This document shows, in pieces, positions 29,355 through 40,580 of a DNA stretch of 64,000 nucleotides. The DNA is taken from positions 372,001 to 436,000 of the forward strand of contig NZ_BMVM01000003.1 of assembly GCF_014650715.1 (NCBI RefSeq), read 5' to 3'. Each line of letters begins with the position of its first letter. Position 1 is the first letter of the stretch. A model generated the notes under the pieces. That model saw only the letters and a program-made list of their open reading frames with translations, searched no databases and was not told where the DNA came from. The DNA is from Streptomyces bluensis. GTDB lineage: Bacteria; Actinomycetota; Actinomycetes; Streptomycetales; Streptomycetaceae. Position numbers and translations under genes: made by a program.

Positions 29355-30198
29355 CGCGCTCCGCCGCCTCGACCACGTTCACCAGCAGCTGGGCGCGGGT
29401 CATCGGGCCCACACCGCCCGGGTTCGGCGAGATCCACCCGGCGACCTCGGCGACGCCCGGGTGGACATCGCCCACGATCTTGCCCTCGGCGGACCGCGAG
29501 ACGCCGACGTCCAGGACGGCGGCACCCGGCTTCACGTCCTCCGGCCGGATCAGATGCGCGGAACCGGCGGCCGCGATGATGATGTCGGCCCGCTTCAGGT
29601 GCGCCGACAGGTCGCGCGTGCCGGTGTGGCACTGCGTCACGGTCGCGTTCTCGCTGCGCCGCGTCAGCAGCAGCGGCATCGGGCGCCCGATGGTGACGCC
29701 CCGGCCGACGACCACGACTTCGGCGCCCTTGATCTCGACACCGTAGCGGCGGAGCAGGGTGAGGACGCCGTTCGGGGTGCAGGGCAGCGGGGCGGGCTCG
29801 TTCAGCACCAGCCGGCCCAGGTTCATCGGGTGCAGGCCGTCCGCGTCCTTGTCCGGGTCCATCAGCTCCAGGATGCGGTTCTCGTCGATGCCCCTGGGCA
29901 GCGGCAGTTGGACGATGTAACCGGTGCACGCGGGATCCTCGTTCAGCTCCCGCACGACCGCCTCGATCTCCTCCTGCGTGGCGGTCGCGGGCAGTTCACG
30001 CTGGATGGAGGCGATCCCGACCTGCGCGCAGTCGCGGTGCTTGCCGGCGACGTACTTCTGGCTCCCGGGGTCGTCACCGACCAGGACCGTGCCGAGCCCG
30101 GGTGTGACCCCCTTCTCCTTCAGGGCCGCCACGCGGGTGGCCAGGTCGGACTTGATCGCGGCTGCGGTGGCCTTGCCATCGAGAATCTGGGCGGTCAT
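29344..30198 (-). CDS. folD: Bifunctional methylenetetrahydrofolate dehydrogenase / cyclohydrolase
   Basis: 284 residues, standard length. It converts 5,10-methylene-tetrahydrofolate to 10-formyl-tetrahydrofolate with NADP. Motifs: [20 protein letters not shown] with the catalytic lysine, [42 protein letters not shown] for the cofactor, and [15 protein letters not shown] at the end. I chose ATG 30198 because GAGGA lies eight bases upstream; ATG 30207 would put the same sequence too close. Its product feeds purN and purH. No ZTP-type leader is seen here, unlike glyA. Confidence 0.97.
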   Translation of the reverse strand: MTAQILDGKATAAAIKSDLATRVAALKEKGVTPGLGTVLVGDDPGSQKYVAGKHRDCAQVGIASIQRELPATATQEEIEAVVRELNEDPACTGYIVQLPLPRGIDENRILELMDPDKDADGLHPMNLGRLVLNEPAPLPCTPNGVLTLLRRYGVEIKGAEVVVVGRGVTIGRPMPLLLTRRSENATVTQCHTGTRDLSAHLKRADIIIAAAGSAHLIRPEDVKPGAAVLDVGVSRSAEGKIVGDVHPGVAEVAGWISPNPGGVGPMTRAQLLVNVVEAAERGVG

Positions 30199-30296
30199 GG
30201 GCCCCATCCTCGCCGATGACCTGCCCCCGGTTCCAATCCGGGCGCCCTAGACGCCACCGGGGTACCGGTCACCTCGTATCCGCCCATGATCAGTGA

Positions 30297-30314
30297 TGTT
30301 GCACTTGCACAACA
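30297..30314. promoter_or_regulatory. Short inverted repeat in the folD/RDD divergent gap
   Basis: TGTTGCACTTGCACAACA carries TGTTG and CAACA arms in an AT-richer patch (30290-30350) between two divergent genes. It may be an operator. The arms are short, so this is a weak call. Confidence 0.25.
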
Positions 30315-30463
30315 CATAGCGAATGCCGCTGGACAAATAAGCCGGGCCTAAAGAACGATGAACGGCGCAGTGCCGCGGGCAGTGCCGGGGGGACGAACCG
30401 CATGAGATGAACCTTCCTCCGAACGTGCCGCGCGTCGTCCCCATCAACGGAGGAAACACCGCC

Positions 30464-31183
30464 ATGAGTTTCGGCGACCCGAACAACCCGTACGGACCCC
30501 CGCAGGGCCAGCAGCCCGGCTACCCCCAGGCCCCGCAGCCCGGTTACGGCTACCCCCAGGGCGCTCCGCAGGGCGCTCCGCAGGGCGTGCCGCCGCAGCA
30601 GCCCGGGTACGGCTACCCGCAGGCCCCGCAGGGTGTGCCGCCGCAGCAGGGCTACGGCTACCCCCAGCAGCCGGGCTACCCGGGCGGGCCTGCCGCTCCC
30701 CGACCGGCCTCGATGGGCCGCCGCTTCGGTGCCCGTCTGATCGACGGCGTGGCCTTCGCGGTCATCTACTTCATCCTCGGCGCCATCGGCATCGGCGGTG
30801 CCGTCGGTGCGGCCCAGGACTGCGACCCGAACGCCGCCGACTACAGCACCTGCATCAACGACGCCAGTTCGAACTTCGCGGCCACGTTCGGCGCCGCGAT
30901 CGGCATGCTCGCCATCGTCGGCCTGCTCTACGAGTGGCTGATGACCGGTCTGGTGGGCGCGACCCTGGGCAAGCTCGCCGTCGGCATCCGCGTCGTGAAG
31001 GTGGACACCGGCCAGAAGCCCGGCCTGGGCTCCTCGTTCATCCGCTGGATCATCCCGCAGGTCGGCAGCTTCGCCTGCGGTATCGGCGCGCTCCTGGTCT
31101 TCCTGTCCCCGTTCTGGGACAAGTCGGGCCGTCAGCAGGGCTGGCACGACAAGGCCGCGAGCACGATGGTCGTACAGAGCTGA
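30464..31183 (+). CDS. RDD family membrane protein
   Basis: 239 residues from ATG 30464 behind GGAGGAAACACC. Residues 1-80 are a cytoplasmic repeat region rich in Pro, Gln, Gly and Tyr (PGYGYPQ and APQGVPPQQ units). The RDD domain follows, with the signature near GRRFGARLIDGVAFAVIYF and a second block at GATLGKLAVGIRVVKVD. Four membrane helices are evident, and the loop between helices one and two has cysteines (DCDPNAADYSTC). RDD proteins are poorly understood; some have been linked to ion or solute exchange. The Tyr/Gln-rich tail is typical of actinobacterial members. Confidence 0.9.
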   Translation: MSFGDPNNPYGPPQGQQPGYPQAPQPGYGYPQGAPQGAPQGVPPQQPGYGYPQAPQGVPPQQGYGYPQQPGYPGGPAAPRPASMGRRFGARLIDGVAFAVIYFILGAIGIGGAVGAAQDCDPNAADYSTCINDASSNFAATFGAAIGMLAIVGLLYEWLMTGLVGATLGKLAVGIRVVKVDTGQKPGLGSSFIRWIIPQVGSFACGIGALLVFLSPFWDKSGRQQGWHDKAASTMVVQS

Positions 31184-31225
31184 CGCGGGGCGCCTGACGA
31201 CGTGGCGTTCGCGCCGTTCGCTCCT

Positions 31226-31264
31226 GGGGCCGTGCCTCTCCGCATCGAGGAGGGGCACGGCCCC
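31226..31264 (+). terminator. Terminator after the RDD gene
   Basis: GGGGCCGTGCCTCTCC at 31226-31241 pairs, with one mismatch, with GGAGGGGCACGGCCCC at 31249-31264. It lies about 40 bases after the stop codon at 31183. Confidence 0.7.
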
Positions 31265-31343
31265 GGTGCTGTCTGCAGCGCGAGGTCACGCCCGCGCTCA
31301 TCGCCGCGACGCTGAAGGTGGAGAGCCGCGGCACCGTGGGCAC

Positions 31344-31387
31344 GAAGCGGCCTCCGGCTCCCTCGGGGGAGGGCCGGAGGCCGCTTC
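31344..31387 (-). terminator. Terminator of the purN-purH operon
   Basis: GAAGCGGCCTCCGGC (31344-31358) and GCCGGAGGCCGCTTC (31373-31387) form a perfect 15-bp stem about 50 bases past the purH stop. Confidence 0.8.
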
Positions 31388-31396
31388 GGTGTACGC

Positions 31397-33027
<1,631 letters not shown>

Positions 33028-33031
<4 letters not shown>

Positions 33032-33666
33032 TGGATAACTACCTTTCGTCCCTCAATGCGATAGCCGTTGCGGGCGATCCGCCCCACGACATCGACGAGC
33101 AGCCTTCGCTCGACATCCTTGATGCGCTCGTGCAGAGCGCCCTCGTCGTCCTCGTCCCGGACCTCCACCACGCCCTGAGCGATGATCGGTCCGGTGTCGA
33201 CGCCGTCGTCGACGAAGTGGACGGTGCATCCGGTGACCCTGACGCCGTACGCGAGCGCGTCGCGGACGCCGTGGGCTCCCGGGAAACTGGGCAGCAGAGC
33301 GGGGTGGGTGTTGACGAACCGCCCGCCGAACCGCGCCAGGAACTCCTTCCCCACGATCTTCATGAACCCCGCGGACACCACGAGATCGGGCTGGTGGGCG
33401 GCGACGGCGTCGGCAAGGGCCGCGTCCCACTCCTCGCGGGAGGCGTAGTCCTTCACCCGGCACACGAAGGTCGGCAGACCGGCGCGCTCGGCACGGGCGA
33501 GCCCCTCGATGCCGTCGCGGTCGGCGCCGACGGCCACGATCTCGGCGCCGTAGGTCTCGACACCCACCTCGTCGATGGCATCCAGCAGCGCCTGCAGATT
33601 GGTCCCGGAACCGGAAACCAGGACGACAAGACGCCTGGCCGCGGACTTGACCACGGACTCGGCCAC
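33028..33666 (-). CDS. purN: Phosphoribosylglycinamide formyltransferase
   Basis: 212 residues. Motifs are [14 protein letters not shown] near the N-terminus, [15 protein letters not shown] with the catalytic histidine, and [16 protein letters not shown] with the catalytic aspartate. It formylates GAR using 10-formyl-tetrahydrofolate. I chose GTG 33666, nine bases after AGAAAGGG; an open frame of about 97 further codons upstream has no purN resemblance. It is translationally coupled to purH. The order sucCD, membrane proteins, purN, purH is also found in mycobacteria. Confidence 0.96.
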
Positions 33667-34076
33667 GGCGGGGCCCTTTCTCGGGGGGTCTTTTGTACGG
33701 TCGTACGAATGCTTCGCGCCCCCTGATACGGGGAAGTGTACGAAGCGGTCGACCGCCAGCAACGATACCGGCACACCGGACGGCCCCCACGGGACGGGGG
33801 CGTGGCCGGAAGGTACCGTCAGGGAAGCATCCGACCGGGGAACACAGCCCAGCCAGGGCCCATCAGAAGGGCCCCAGGGGAACGCCTTGCCCGCCTGGGA
33901 CGTTGACCAAGGGACGGATGCGACCGCTCCAGCGGCACCGAAGTGGGGCCGCAGCACCGATTCCAGAAGCCCAGACCACAGAACTCATCCCACCGAGCTC
34001 ATAGAACTCATAGAGCCCTTACAGCTCATACAGCTCGTACCAAGAGAACTTATTACAAGGGGAAGACGCACACCTG
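33667..34076. other. Gene-free region with short repeats and a ZTP-riboswitch-like stretch
   Basis: 410 bases between divergent genes. On the plus strand, 33797-33905 has pieces resembling a ZTP aptamer: CGTGGCCGG, then CCGGGGAACACAGCCC, then CCCGCCTGGGAC. The highly conserved GUGACUGG is not intact, so I do not call a riboswitch. Around 33980-34042 there are several near-copies of AGCTCATA / GAACTCATA, an AT-richer tandem array. The purN promoter should lie on the other strand. Confidence 0.45.
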
Positions 34077-34844
34077 ATGCCGGACCGCAGTCTCCGACTT
34101 CCGCCGCTCCTGCTGCGCGAGCGGCGTTCTTCGCCCACCCCGCCGGGGGAGAGCAAGGACGCACCCGAACGCGGTCAGGACGCCACCGGGGGGCGTGGGG
34201 CCCAGGCCCCGGCCGACGACAACCCCTTCGCGCCGCCCCCGGAGGGGACGCCCGACCGCCCGTGGCGGCCGCGCCGCCCCGCGCACGGAAAGGGAGGGGA
34301 CGACGAAGGGAACGCCCCTTGGGGCAGCCAGTGGAGCGACCGCCAGCCCGGCCGCTCGACCGGCGGCGGCTTCGGCGAGCGGCCCCGGCCCTCCGGTGGC
34401 GGACAGGGCGGCCCCGAGGGCGGCGGGCCGGGCGGTAGCCTGCGCTGGGACCCCACGGACCCGGCCCAGCGCCGTGCGCGCTATGCCCTGCTCGCCGGCA
34501 TGTGGGCGTTCTTCTTCTCCCTCTTCAGCTGGCCGTACATGGCACTGCTGCTCGGTGCGCTGTCCCTCTACTGGGGCGTCAGCGCCCTGCGTGCCAAGCC
34601 CCGCCGCCCCGACCCCGGCGCTCCGGCCTCCGACCCGGCCCCCGCGCGCCCGCAGACCACGGCGGCGATCAGCGGCCTGGTGACCGCCTCACTGGCCCTG
34701 ATCATGGTGGCCGCCACCTTCAGCGCCCAGCTGGTCTACCGCGACTACTACACGTGCACCAACGACGCCCTCACCACCGTCTCGAAGAAGTCCTGCGAGA
34801 AGCTCCTCCCGGAGGAACTCCGCGGCGTACTGGGCACCCCCTGA
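34077..34844 (+). CDS. Membrane protein with long disordered N-terminus
   Basis: 255 residues. About 120 residues are Pro/Gly/Arg-rich and disordered, then come a pair of membrane helices near 138-172 ([20 protein letters not shown] and [12 protein letters not shown]) and a third near 200-222. The C-terminal tail ([20 protein letters not shown]) has two cysteines and would be outside. I recognise no domain. Its place between the PerM-like gene and purN recalls the membrane protein gene in the mycobacterial sucCD-purNH locus. The ATG at 34077 has only a distant GGGGAA, so a later start within the disordered part is possible. Confidence 0.75.
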   Translation: MPDRSLRLPPLLLRERRSSPTPPGESKDAPERGQDATGGRGAQAPADDNPFAPPPEGTPDRPWRPRRPAHGKGGDDEGNAPWGSQWSDRQPGRSTGGGFGERPRPSGGGQGGPEGGGPGGSLRWDPTDPAQRRARYALLAGMWAFFFSLFSWPYMALLLGALSLYWGVSALRAKPRRPDPGAPASDPAPARPQTTAAISGLVTASLALIMVAATFSAQLVYRDYYTCTNDALTTVSKKSCEKLLPEELRGVLGTP

Positions 34845-34882
34845 GTTCGGGCCGGGCGATCCACCGCTGACAGCACGGGCGC

Positions 34883-36592
34883 TCAGGGGCGGATGCGGTC
34901 GGGGCGGATGCGGTCGGGCGAGTCCTCGGCGGACGTGGCCCTGCGGAGCGCCGCCCAGCGGGTTTCGCGGGAGGTGTCGTCGTGCCAGGGGGAGCCCGTG
35001 GGGTCGAGGGGGACGAAGTCGTAGGGCTCGACGCCCGGGTCGGAGCGAGCCGTCTTGCGCGATGACGGGGAGCCGGGTTTCGCGACTCGGGTGGGCCGGT
35101 CGCGGCGCCGCGGCACGCGCCGTCCGGAACGCGACACCCGACGCCCCTCTTCGTGCGGTCGTCGAGCCCCGTGCGCACGGTCGACGTGGCGGCGCCCCTT
35201 CTTGTCCGGGCCCGGGGCCCCCTTCTTCTCCGAGTCCGGAGTCCCGCGTACCCCCAGCGCCACCGGCACCCCCACCGCCACCGTCCACGCCACCACCGCA
35301 CCACCCACCTGCCACCACACCGGCCCGACATGGGCCAGCGCGGCGTTGCCGAGGCGGCCGGACGACAGGGCGGTGAGGGCGGCGAGGAGCAGACCGCACA
35401 GGACGGACGCGAGGACCGTCGTGGCGCAGGTCCGGCCACGGGACCAGGGCGCTCCCCGGTCGGCACGGGCCGCCGCCCCCGCACACCAGCCGAGGGTCAC
35501 CCCCGCGGCCAGCGGCACCGCACCGGCCGCCCACTCGACCGGCGCACCACCGCCCGGTACCGCGGCCAGGAGGGGGAAAGGCGGCAGGAGAGGGTCGGGC
35601 GGGGTCGTGGACAGCGGTGCCGTCACCTGCGCCGCTCCCAGCGAGAAACCGGGCCCGAGGGCGTAGGCCGCCGCCCACACCGCCGCGTTCGGCAGAAGCG
35701 CCAGACACAGCAGCAGTACGGCGCAGCGCCCCGACCACACGTCCGTCAACTGCAGCAAGGCGTCCCGCGCCGCGCCGCCGTGCCACGCCAGTGACACCAC
35801 GACCAGGATCCCGCCCCCTCCGACCAGCACCGCCGCCCCCGCCCCCGCGGCCCGCCCGGCGGTCATGAGGCGTGCACGCGTCCCGGGCCTCAGGCCCCCA
35901 CCGAGCCACGCGGGCGGCGGACCGCCCGGACGGCCGGACGCCGACCACACCCCCGCGCCCGCCACGGCCCCCGCGAGCAGCGGCACACACACGAGGGCCC
36001 ACACCCAGGAGGGCCGGAGTGCGCCACTGGAGGCGTACGCCGCGGCTGCCCCGCCGACGGCCGCGTAGCCGAGCACGACGCCCGCCCACGCCGCACCGAT
36101 CGACCCTGCCCCACGGATCGACCCTGCCCCACGGGTCGGCCCTCCCGCACGGGGTGCGGCCTCGGCATCGTCCACCGCGTCCCGCGCCGCCCGCCGCACG
36201 AGCCCCATCGGGAGCGCGAGGAGCAGCAGCGGAGTGACGCCGACCGGCGCGGGTACTCCGGAGAGCGTCTCGGTGCGGACGAGTTCGACGCCGTGGGCCA
36301 GCAGCCACAGCGCCGCCGCCACGTGCAGCGCACCGCCCGGCCCGCTGTCGGGGTACGGCGAACTGATCCACAGCGCCATCACCAGCACGGCGAACGCCCC
36401 TAGCCCGAGCCCCGCCGCGAAGGCTCCTCCCAGCAGTCCCGCGCCCAGCCCGGACGGCCGCCTCCGCAGCCGGCCACCTGGGAGACCGGTCCACCGGCCG
36501 GACGGCCGGTCCGGCGGAGGCGGTAGTGGAGGAGACGGCGGTGAGTTCCGTACCGGGTGGGCGGGGTGGGAGGAGTCGCTCAGGTGCGTCAC
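34883..36592 (-). CDS. DUF6350 / PerM-like polytopic membrane protein
   Basis: About 569 residues from GTG 36592 ([13 protein letters not shown]). Nine to ten hydrophobic helices spread over residues 60-440, including [17 protein letters not shown] and [20 protein letters not shown]. The last 130 residues are basic and hydrophilic with no membrane segments. The pattern and the position between sucCD and purNH match the DUF6350 family, whose mycobacterial member PerM at the same locus takes part in cell division and persistence. A frame extension to ATG 36658 is possible but lacks a ribosome binding site. The assignment rests on topology and gene order. Confidence 0.82.
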   Translation of the reverse strand: MTHLSDSSHPAHPVRNSPPSPPLPPPPDRPSGRWTGLPGGRLRRRPSGLGAGLLGGAFAAGLGLGAFAVLVMALWISSPYPDSGPGGALHVAAALWLLAHGVELVRTETLSGVPAPVGVTPLLLLALPMGLVRRAARDAVDDAEAAPRAGGPTRGAGSIRGAGSIGAAWAGVVLGYAAVGGAAAAYASSGALRPSWVWALVCVPLLAGAVAGAGVWSASGRPGGPPPAWLGGGLRPGTRARLMTAGRAAGAGAAVLVGGGGILVVVSLAWHGGAARDALLQLTDVWSGRCAVLLLCLALLPNAAVWAAAYALGPGFSLGAAQVTAPLSTTPPDPLLPPFPLLAAVPGGGAPVEWAAGAVPLAAGVTLGWCAGAAARADRGAPWSRGRTCATTVLASVLCGLLLAALTALSSGRLGNAALAHVGPVWWQVGGAVVAWTVAVGVPVALGVRGTPDSEKKGAPGPDKKGRRHVDRAHGARRPHEEGRRVSRSGRRVPRRRDRPTRVAKPGSPSSRKTARSDPGVEPYDFVPLDPTGSPWHDDTSRETRWAALRRATSAEDSPDRIRPDRIRP

Positions 36593-36690
36593 GGCCCCAT
36601 GCTGCCAACGACACGCGCTTGGGCCGCGTAACGGGAGAATCATGGATGTGTCGCTCAATATACGTTTATGTGCTTTTCAGTACGGGGGGC

Positions 36691-37695
36691 ATGCCCGTGA
36701 CACAGAGCCCCGGAGCCTCGTCCACCCAGGCGATCGAGCCCTCGACCCGCGCAAGCGAGCCGTCGAACGAGGATGCCGAGCCCTCGCTCCCGGCCGCCGA
36801 GTGGTACGAACTGACACCCATCGAGGCAGCCGAACCCGCGCCCCCGTCGGGCCCCCTGACGCCCGCTCAGGCGTTCGACGCCCTCTATGCGTTCTGCGCC
36901 CCCACCCTCGTACGGCAGACGTACCTGCTCACCGGACGGCGCGCACTGGCCCGCGAATCGGTGGAGCGCGCCTTCCAGCTCGCCTGGCAGTGCTGGCCCG
37001 AGGTGGCCGTCGACCGGGACCCCACGGGCTGGGTACGGGCCGCGGCACACGAGTACGCGCTCTCCCCCTGGCACCGGCTCCGCCCCCGCCTCTGGCGCAC
37101 CGACACCTGGCGCACCCCCACGCTCTCCGCCTCACCCGACCAGACGGGCACCGCCCTCACCGACCGCGCCCTCATCCACGTACTCCTGAAGCTGCCGCCC
37201 CCGTACCGGCGTGCGGTGCTGCTGTACGACGGTCTGGGCCTGGACCTGCCCGACACGGCCGCCGAGAGCGAGGCGAGCACCCCCGCGACGGCGGGCCGTC
37301 TGCTGTACGCACGAGAGGCGCTCGCCGCGCGTCTGCCGGAGCTGGCGGACACCGAGGAGTTGCACCGTCGGCTCGCCGATGCCGCGAACGGGGAGGGTCC
37401 GTGGATCGTCAGGCCGTGTTCCCCGGCCGCCGCGCGCCTGCGCGGCGAACGCCGGGCCCGCCGCTGGGTCCACGCGGCCACCGCCTTCGCGGCCCTCCTC
37501 CTCAGCACGACCGCCGTCGCCGTACGCACCGCCCCCGACCACTACGAGCCCCCGGTGGCCCCGGGTGCGCCGATCCGGGGCCTCCCGCCGAAGGGAGCCA
37601 TGGGTCCGCTCTCCCAGGACCAGCTGGATCTCCGGGCCAAACTGAGATCGGCCACGGGAGGCGGCCCGCAGAGGCTGGCCCCGGAGAGCAGGTGA
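36691..37695 (+). CDS. Sigma-70-like membrane-associated protein
   Basis: 334 residues. After a Ser/Glu/Pro-rich 55-residue N-terminus, residues 60-135 look like a degenerate sigma region 2 (DALYAFCAPTLVRQTYLLTG, AFQLAWQCWPEVAVD). Residues 150-220 resemble region 4 (LIHVLLKLPPPYRRAVLLYD) but end in an Ala/Glu-rich stretch instead of a clear DNA-reading helix. A membrane helix lies at about 270-287 (AATAFAALLLSTTAVAV) with a 45-residue outer tail. It may be an ECF-derived protein tethered to the membrane. ATG 36691 is one base after a run of six G; GTG 36697 would have better spacing from it. Confidence 0.78.
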   Translation: MPVTQSPGASSTQAIEPSTRASEPSNEDAEPSLPAAEWYELTPIEAAEPAPPSGPLTPAQAFDALYAFCAPTLVRQTYLLTGRRALARESVERAFQLAWQCWPEVAVDRDPTGWVRAAAHEYALSPWHRLRPRLWRTDTWRTPTLSASPDQTGTALTDRALIHVLLKLPPPYRRAVLLYDGLGLDLPDTAAESEASTPATAGRLLYAREALAARLPELADTEELHRRLADAANGEGPWIVRPCSPAAARLRGERRARRWVHAATAFAALLLSTTAVAVRTAPDHYEPPVAPGAPIRGLPPKGAMGPLSQDQLDLRAKLRSATGGGPQRLAPESR

Positions 37696-37727
37696 CGGAT
37701 CGGCCCGGCACGCGCCGGGGAAACGCC

Positions 37728-37762
37728 GGTGGGCCCGTACCCCCGAGGGATACGGGCCCACC
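37728..37762. terminator. Terminator between the sigma-like gene and sucD
   Basis: GGTGGGCCCGTA (37728-37739) and TACGGGCCCACC (37751-37762) form a perfect 12-bp stem with an 11-base loop, between convergent stop codons. Confidence 0.8.
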
Positions 37763-37784
37763 TGACGCGCTTCGGGCCGAGGCG

Positions 37785-38669
37785 TCAGCCGGCGAGGATC
37801 TCCCGCGCGAGCTTGGCCGTCTCGGTCGGGGTCTTGCCGACCTTGACGCCCGCGGCCTCCAGGGCCTCCTTCTTCGCCTGGGCGGTGCCCGACGAACCGG
37901 AGACGATGGCGCCCGCGTGACCCATGGTCTTGCCCTCGGGAGCGGTGAAGCCGGCGACGTAGCCGACGACCGGCTTGGTCACGTTGGCCTTGATGAAGTC
38001 GGCCGCGCGCTCCTCGGCGTCGCCACCGATCTCACCGATCATCACGATCAGGTCGGTGTCGGGGTCGTCCTGGAACGCGGCCAGGGCGTCGATGTGGGTG
38101 GTGCCGATGATCGGGTCACCGCCGATGCCGACGCAGGAGCTGAAGCCGATGTCGCGGAGCTCGTACATCATCTGGTACGTCAGCGTGCCCGACTTCGAGA
38201 CCAGGCCGATGCGGCCCGGCTTGGTGATGTCGGCCGGGATGATGCCGGCGTTCGACTGACCCGGGGTGATCAGGCCGGGGCAGTTCGGGCCGATGATGCG
38301 GGTCTTGTTGCCCTTGGCCTGGGCGTGCGCCCAGAAGCCGGCCGTGTCGTGGACCGCGATGCCCTCGGTGATGACGACCGCGAGCGGGATCTCGGCGTCG
38401 ATGGCCTCGACGACGGCGTCCTTGGTGAACTTCTCCGGGACGAAGATGACCGTGACGTCGGCGCCGGTCTTCTCGATCGCGTCGGCGACCGAGCCGAAGA
38501 CCGGGATCTCCGTGCCGTCGAAGTCGACGACCTGGCCCGCCTTGCGCGGGTTCACGCCACCGACGATGTTCGTGCCGGAGGCCAGCATGCGCTTGGTGTG
38601 CTTCTGGCCCTCGGAGCCGGTCATGCCCTGGACGATGACCTTGGATTCCTTGGTGAGGAAGATAGCCAT
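37785..38669 (-). CDS. sucD: Succinate--CoA ligase, alpha subunit
   Basis: 294 residues. Contains the CoA-binding region ([17 protein letters not shown]), [33 protein letters not shown], and the phosphorylated histidine in [12 protein letters not shown]. With SucC it converts succinyl-CoA plus NDP and phosphate to succinate, CoA and NTP in the TCA cycle. It starts 21 bases after the sucC stop. Length and motifs are standard. Confidence 0.98.
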   Translation of the reverse strand: MAIFLTKESKVIVQGMTGSEGQKHTKRMLASGTNIVGGVNPRKAGQVVDFDGTEIPVFGSVADAIEKTGADVTVIFVPEKFTKDAVVEAIDAEIPLAVVITEGIAVHDTAGFWAHAQAKGNKTRIIGPNCPGLITPGQSNAGIIPADITKPGRIGLVSKSGTLTYQMMYELRDIGFSSCVGIGGDPIIGTTHIDALAAFQDDPDTDLIVMIGEIGGDAEERAADFIKANVTKPVVGYVAGFTAPEGKTMGHAGAIVSGSSGTAQAKKEALEAAGVKVGKTPTETAKLAREILAG

Positions 38670-38690
38670 GGTGTTCTGTGACCTCGTCCC

Positions 38691-39872
38691 TTACTTCGCG
38701 GCAGCAGCCAGCTCGGCGGCCTTGTCGGCCGCGCCGTCCATGGTGTCCACCTGCTGCACGAGCGGGTGGTTGGCGTCGTTGAGGATCTTGCGGCCCAGCT
38801 CGGCGTTGTTGCCGTCGAGGCGCACGACCAGCGGCTTGGTGACCTCTTCGCCCTTGCTCGCGAGGAGCTCCAGGGCCTGCACGATGCCGTTGGCGACGGC
38901 GTCGCAGGCGGTGATGCCACCGAAGACGTTCACGAAGACGGACCGGACGTCCGGGTCGCCCAGGATGATCTCCAGGCCGTTCGCCATGACCTCGGCGGAG
39001 GCGCCGCCGCCGATGTCGAGGAAGTTGGCCGGCTTGACGCCCTGGTGGGCCTCACCGGCGTACGCGACCACGTCGAGGGTGGACATGACCAGACCGGCAC
39101 CGTTGCCGATGATGCCGACCTCGCCGTCGAGCTTCACGTAGTTCAGGCCCTTGGCCTTGGCCGCGGCCTCCAGCGGGTTGGCCGCCGCCTTGTCCTCGAA
39201 CTCCTCGAACTCCGGGTGACGGAACTCGGCGTTCGCGTCCAGGGAGACCTTGCCGTCGAGGGCGAGGACGTCACCGGAGGCGACCTTGGCGAGCGGGTTG
39301 ACCTCGACCAGGAGGGCGTCCTCCTTGACGAAGACGTCCCACAGGGTGACCAGGACATCGGCGACCTGGTCGGCGACCTCGGCCGGGAACTGCGCCGCGG
39401 CCACGATCTCCTGGGCCTTCTCCTTGGAGACGCCGGTGTTGGAGTCGACCGGGATCTTGGCGAGCTTCTCGGGGGTCGTCGCGGCGACCTCCTCGATGTC
39501 CATGCCGCCGGCGACGGAGGCCATGGCCAGGAAGGTACGGTTCGTGCGGTCGAGGAGGTAGGAGACGTAGTACTCCTCGACGATCTCCGGAGCCGTCTCG
39601 GCGATCATGACCTTGTGGACCGTGTGGCCCTTGATGTCCATGCCGAGGATGTCCGTCGCGCGGGCGACGGCCTCGTCCGGGGTGGCGGCCAGCTTGACGC
39701 CGCCGGCCTTGCCACGACCACCGACCTTCACCTGCGCCTTGACGACCGACTTGCCGCCCAGCCGCTCGGTGATCTCGCGCGCCCCCTCAGGCGTGTCGAT
39801 GACTTCACCGGCCAGCACCGGTACACCGTGCTTGGCGAAGAGGTCCCTCGCCTGGTACTCGAACAGGTCCAC
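38691..39872 (-). CDS. sucC: Succinate--CoA ligase, beta subunit
   Basis: 393 residues. The ATP-grasp domain begins [20 protein letters not shown] and includes [20 protein letters not shown]; the C-terminal domain includes [19 protein letters not shown] and [16 protein letters not shown]. It supplies the nucleotide- and succinate-binding half of the enzyme. First gene of a sucC-sucD operon. The 700 bases upstream are gene-free and contain a possible Crp site. Confidence 0.98.
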   Translation of the reverse strand: MDLFEYQARDLFAKHGVPVLAGEVIDTPEGAREITERLGGKSVVKAQVKVGGRGKAGGVKLAATPDEAVARATDILGMDIKGHTVHKVMIAETAPEIVEEYYVSYLLDRTNRTFLAMASVAGGMDIEEVAATTPEKLAKIPVDSNTGVSKEKAQEIVAAAQFPAEVADQVADVLVTLWDVFVKEDALLVEVNPLAKVASGDVLALDGKVSLDANAEFRHPEFEEFEDKAAANPLEAAAKAKGLNYVKLDGEVGIIGNGAGLVMSTLDVVAYAGEAHQGVKPANFLDIGGGASAEVMANGLEIILGDPDVRSVFVNVFGGITACDAVANGIVQALELLASKGEEVTKPLVVRLDGNNAELGRKILNDANHPLVQQVDTMDGAADKAAELAAAAK

Positions 39873-40054
39873 GCGCTTCCGTCCCTATCAGTGATCTAGC
39901 GGTTCGTTGGATGCGTGGGCGTGCCGCGAAGGGCAACGTGACGTCCGCATGAGTCACAGGGGAAGCGCACACGGTGTCCGAGCGCGCGGCATGTCCGTCT
40001 CGCAGGTTATCTCTGCTTCCGGGGGGCCTCTAAATTCCGGGTCACACCTGAGCG

Positions 40055-40068
40055 GTGATACCTGTCAC
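40055..40068. promoter_or_regulatory. Crp-like site upstream of sucC
   Basis: GTGATACCTGTCAC matches GTG-N6-GNCAC, the half-conserved consensus reported for Streptomyces Crp. It lies about 180 bp upstream of the sucC start, inside the likely promoter patch. The match is short and could occur by chance. Confidence 0.4.
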
Positions 40069-40106
40069 ATGATGCCGCCCTCACTGGCACGGCGTGCCGC
40101 ATGTGC

Positions 40107-40144
40107 GGGGCCTCACCGGGCTGGGGTTGACCCGGTGAGGCCCC
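40107..40144. terminator. Long hairpin in the sucC upstream region
   Basis: GGGGCCTCACCGGG (40107-40120) and CCCGGTGAGGCCCC (40131-40144) form a perfect 14-bp stem with a ten-base loop. No T-tract on either side. It may terminate transcription from the gene at 40581-41498. Confidence 0.6.
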
Positions 40145-40182
40145 TGGAAGGCCCTCCCATGGCTGTGAAGGGCCCGGGGCGG

Positions 40183-40208
40183 GTGGTCCCCACCCCCATG
40201 GGGACCAC
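40183..40208. terminator. Second hairpin in the sucC upstream region
   Basis: GTGGTCCCCA (40183-40192) pairs with TGGGGACCAC (40199-40208), a ten-bp stem with a six-base loop. Confidence 0.5.
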
Positions 40209-40580
40209 TCACGCCATCCGCCGGGATTCGCTCGGACACGGCCGACGGCTTCGGCCGCCTGCGGCACGGCCGATGGCTTCGGCCGCCCGGATGCCTCCCG
40301 GTGGAGCTGGTTTGCTCGTCTACGCCGGCCCGTCCGCGTCCCTGCCCGCGTTCCCGACCGCCTGCCCGGCGACGAGCGGGCGCCGCCCACGGCGTGGCCC
40401 GCGGGGAGACGGTGGCTCCGTCGTGGTGCGGGGTCGGCGTTGTCGACGCGGTCCGGCTCCGGCGGCGTCTGTCGAGGAATGTCGAGGGAGCCGAGGGATC
40501 GGAAGAGTGCCCGGACGGCGGGCAGACCTGCCCCGCTCCTCGCGTCCTCGCGCTACAGGGCCTGGCGGGAACGGGCCGCG

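Larger units (their letters stand above)
39873..40580. other. Long gene-free region with hairpins upstream of sucC
   Basis: 708 bases with no supported gene. Contents in order: an AT-richer patch at 40005-40070 that probably holds the sucC promoter, a Crp-like site (separate entry), and two strong hairpins at 40107-40144 and 40183-40208. Near 40240-40290 the sequence GGCCGAyGGCTTCGGCCGCC is repeated twice. The 3' end adjoins the stop codon of the next minus-strand gene, whose terminator could be one of the hairpins. Confidence 0.55.

Noticed and set aside
33667..33957. Extending purN upstream by about 97 codons
   Set aside because: The extra sequence is not purN-like, and a GTG with a ribosome binding site sits exactly where the conserved protein begins.
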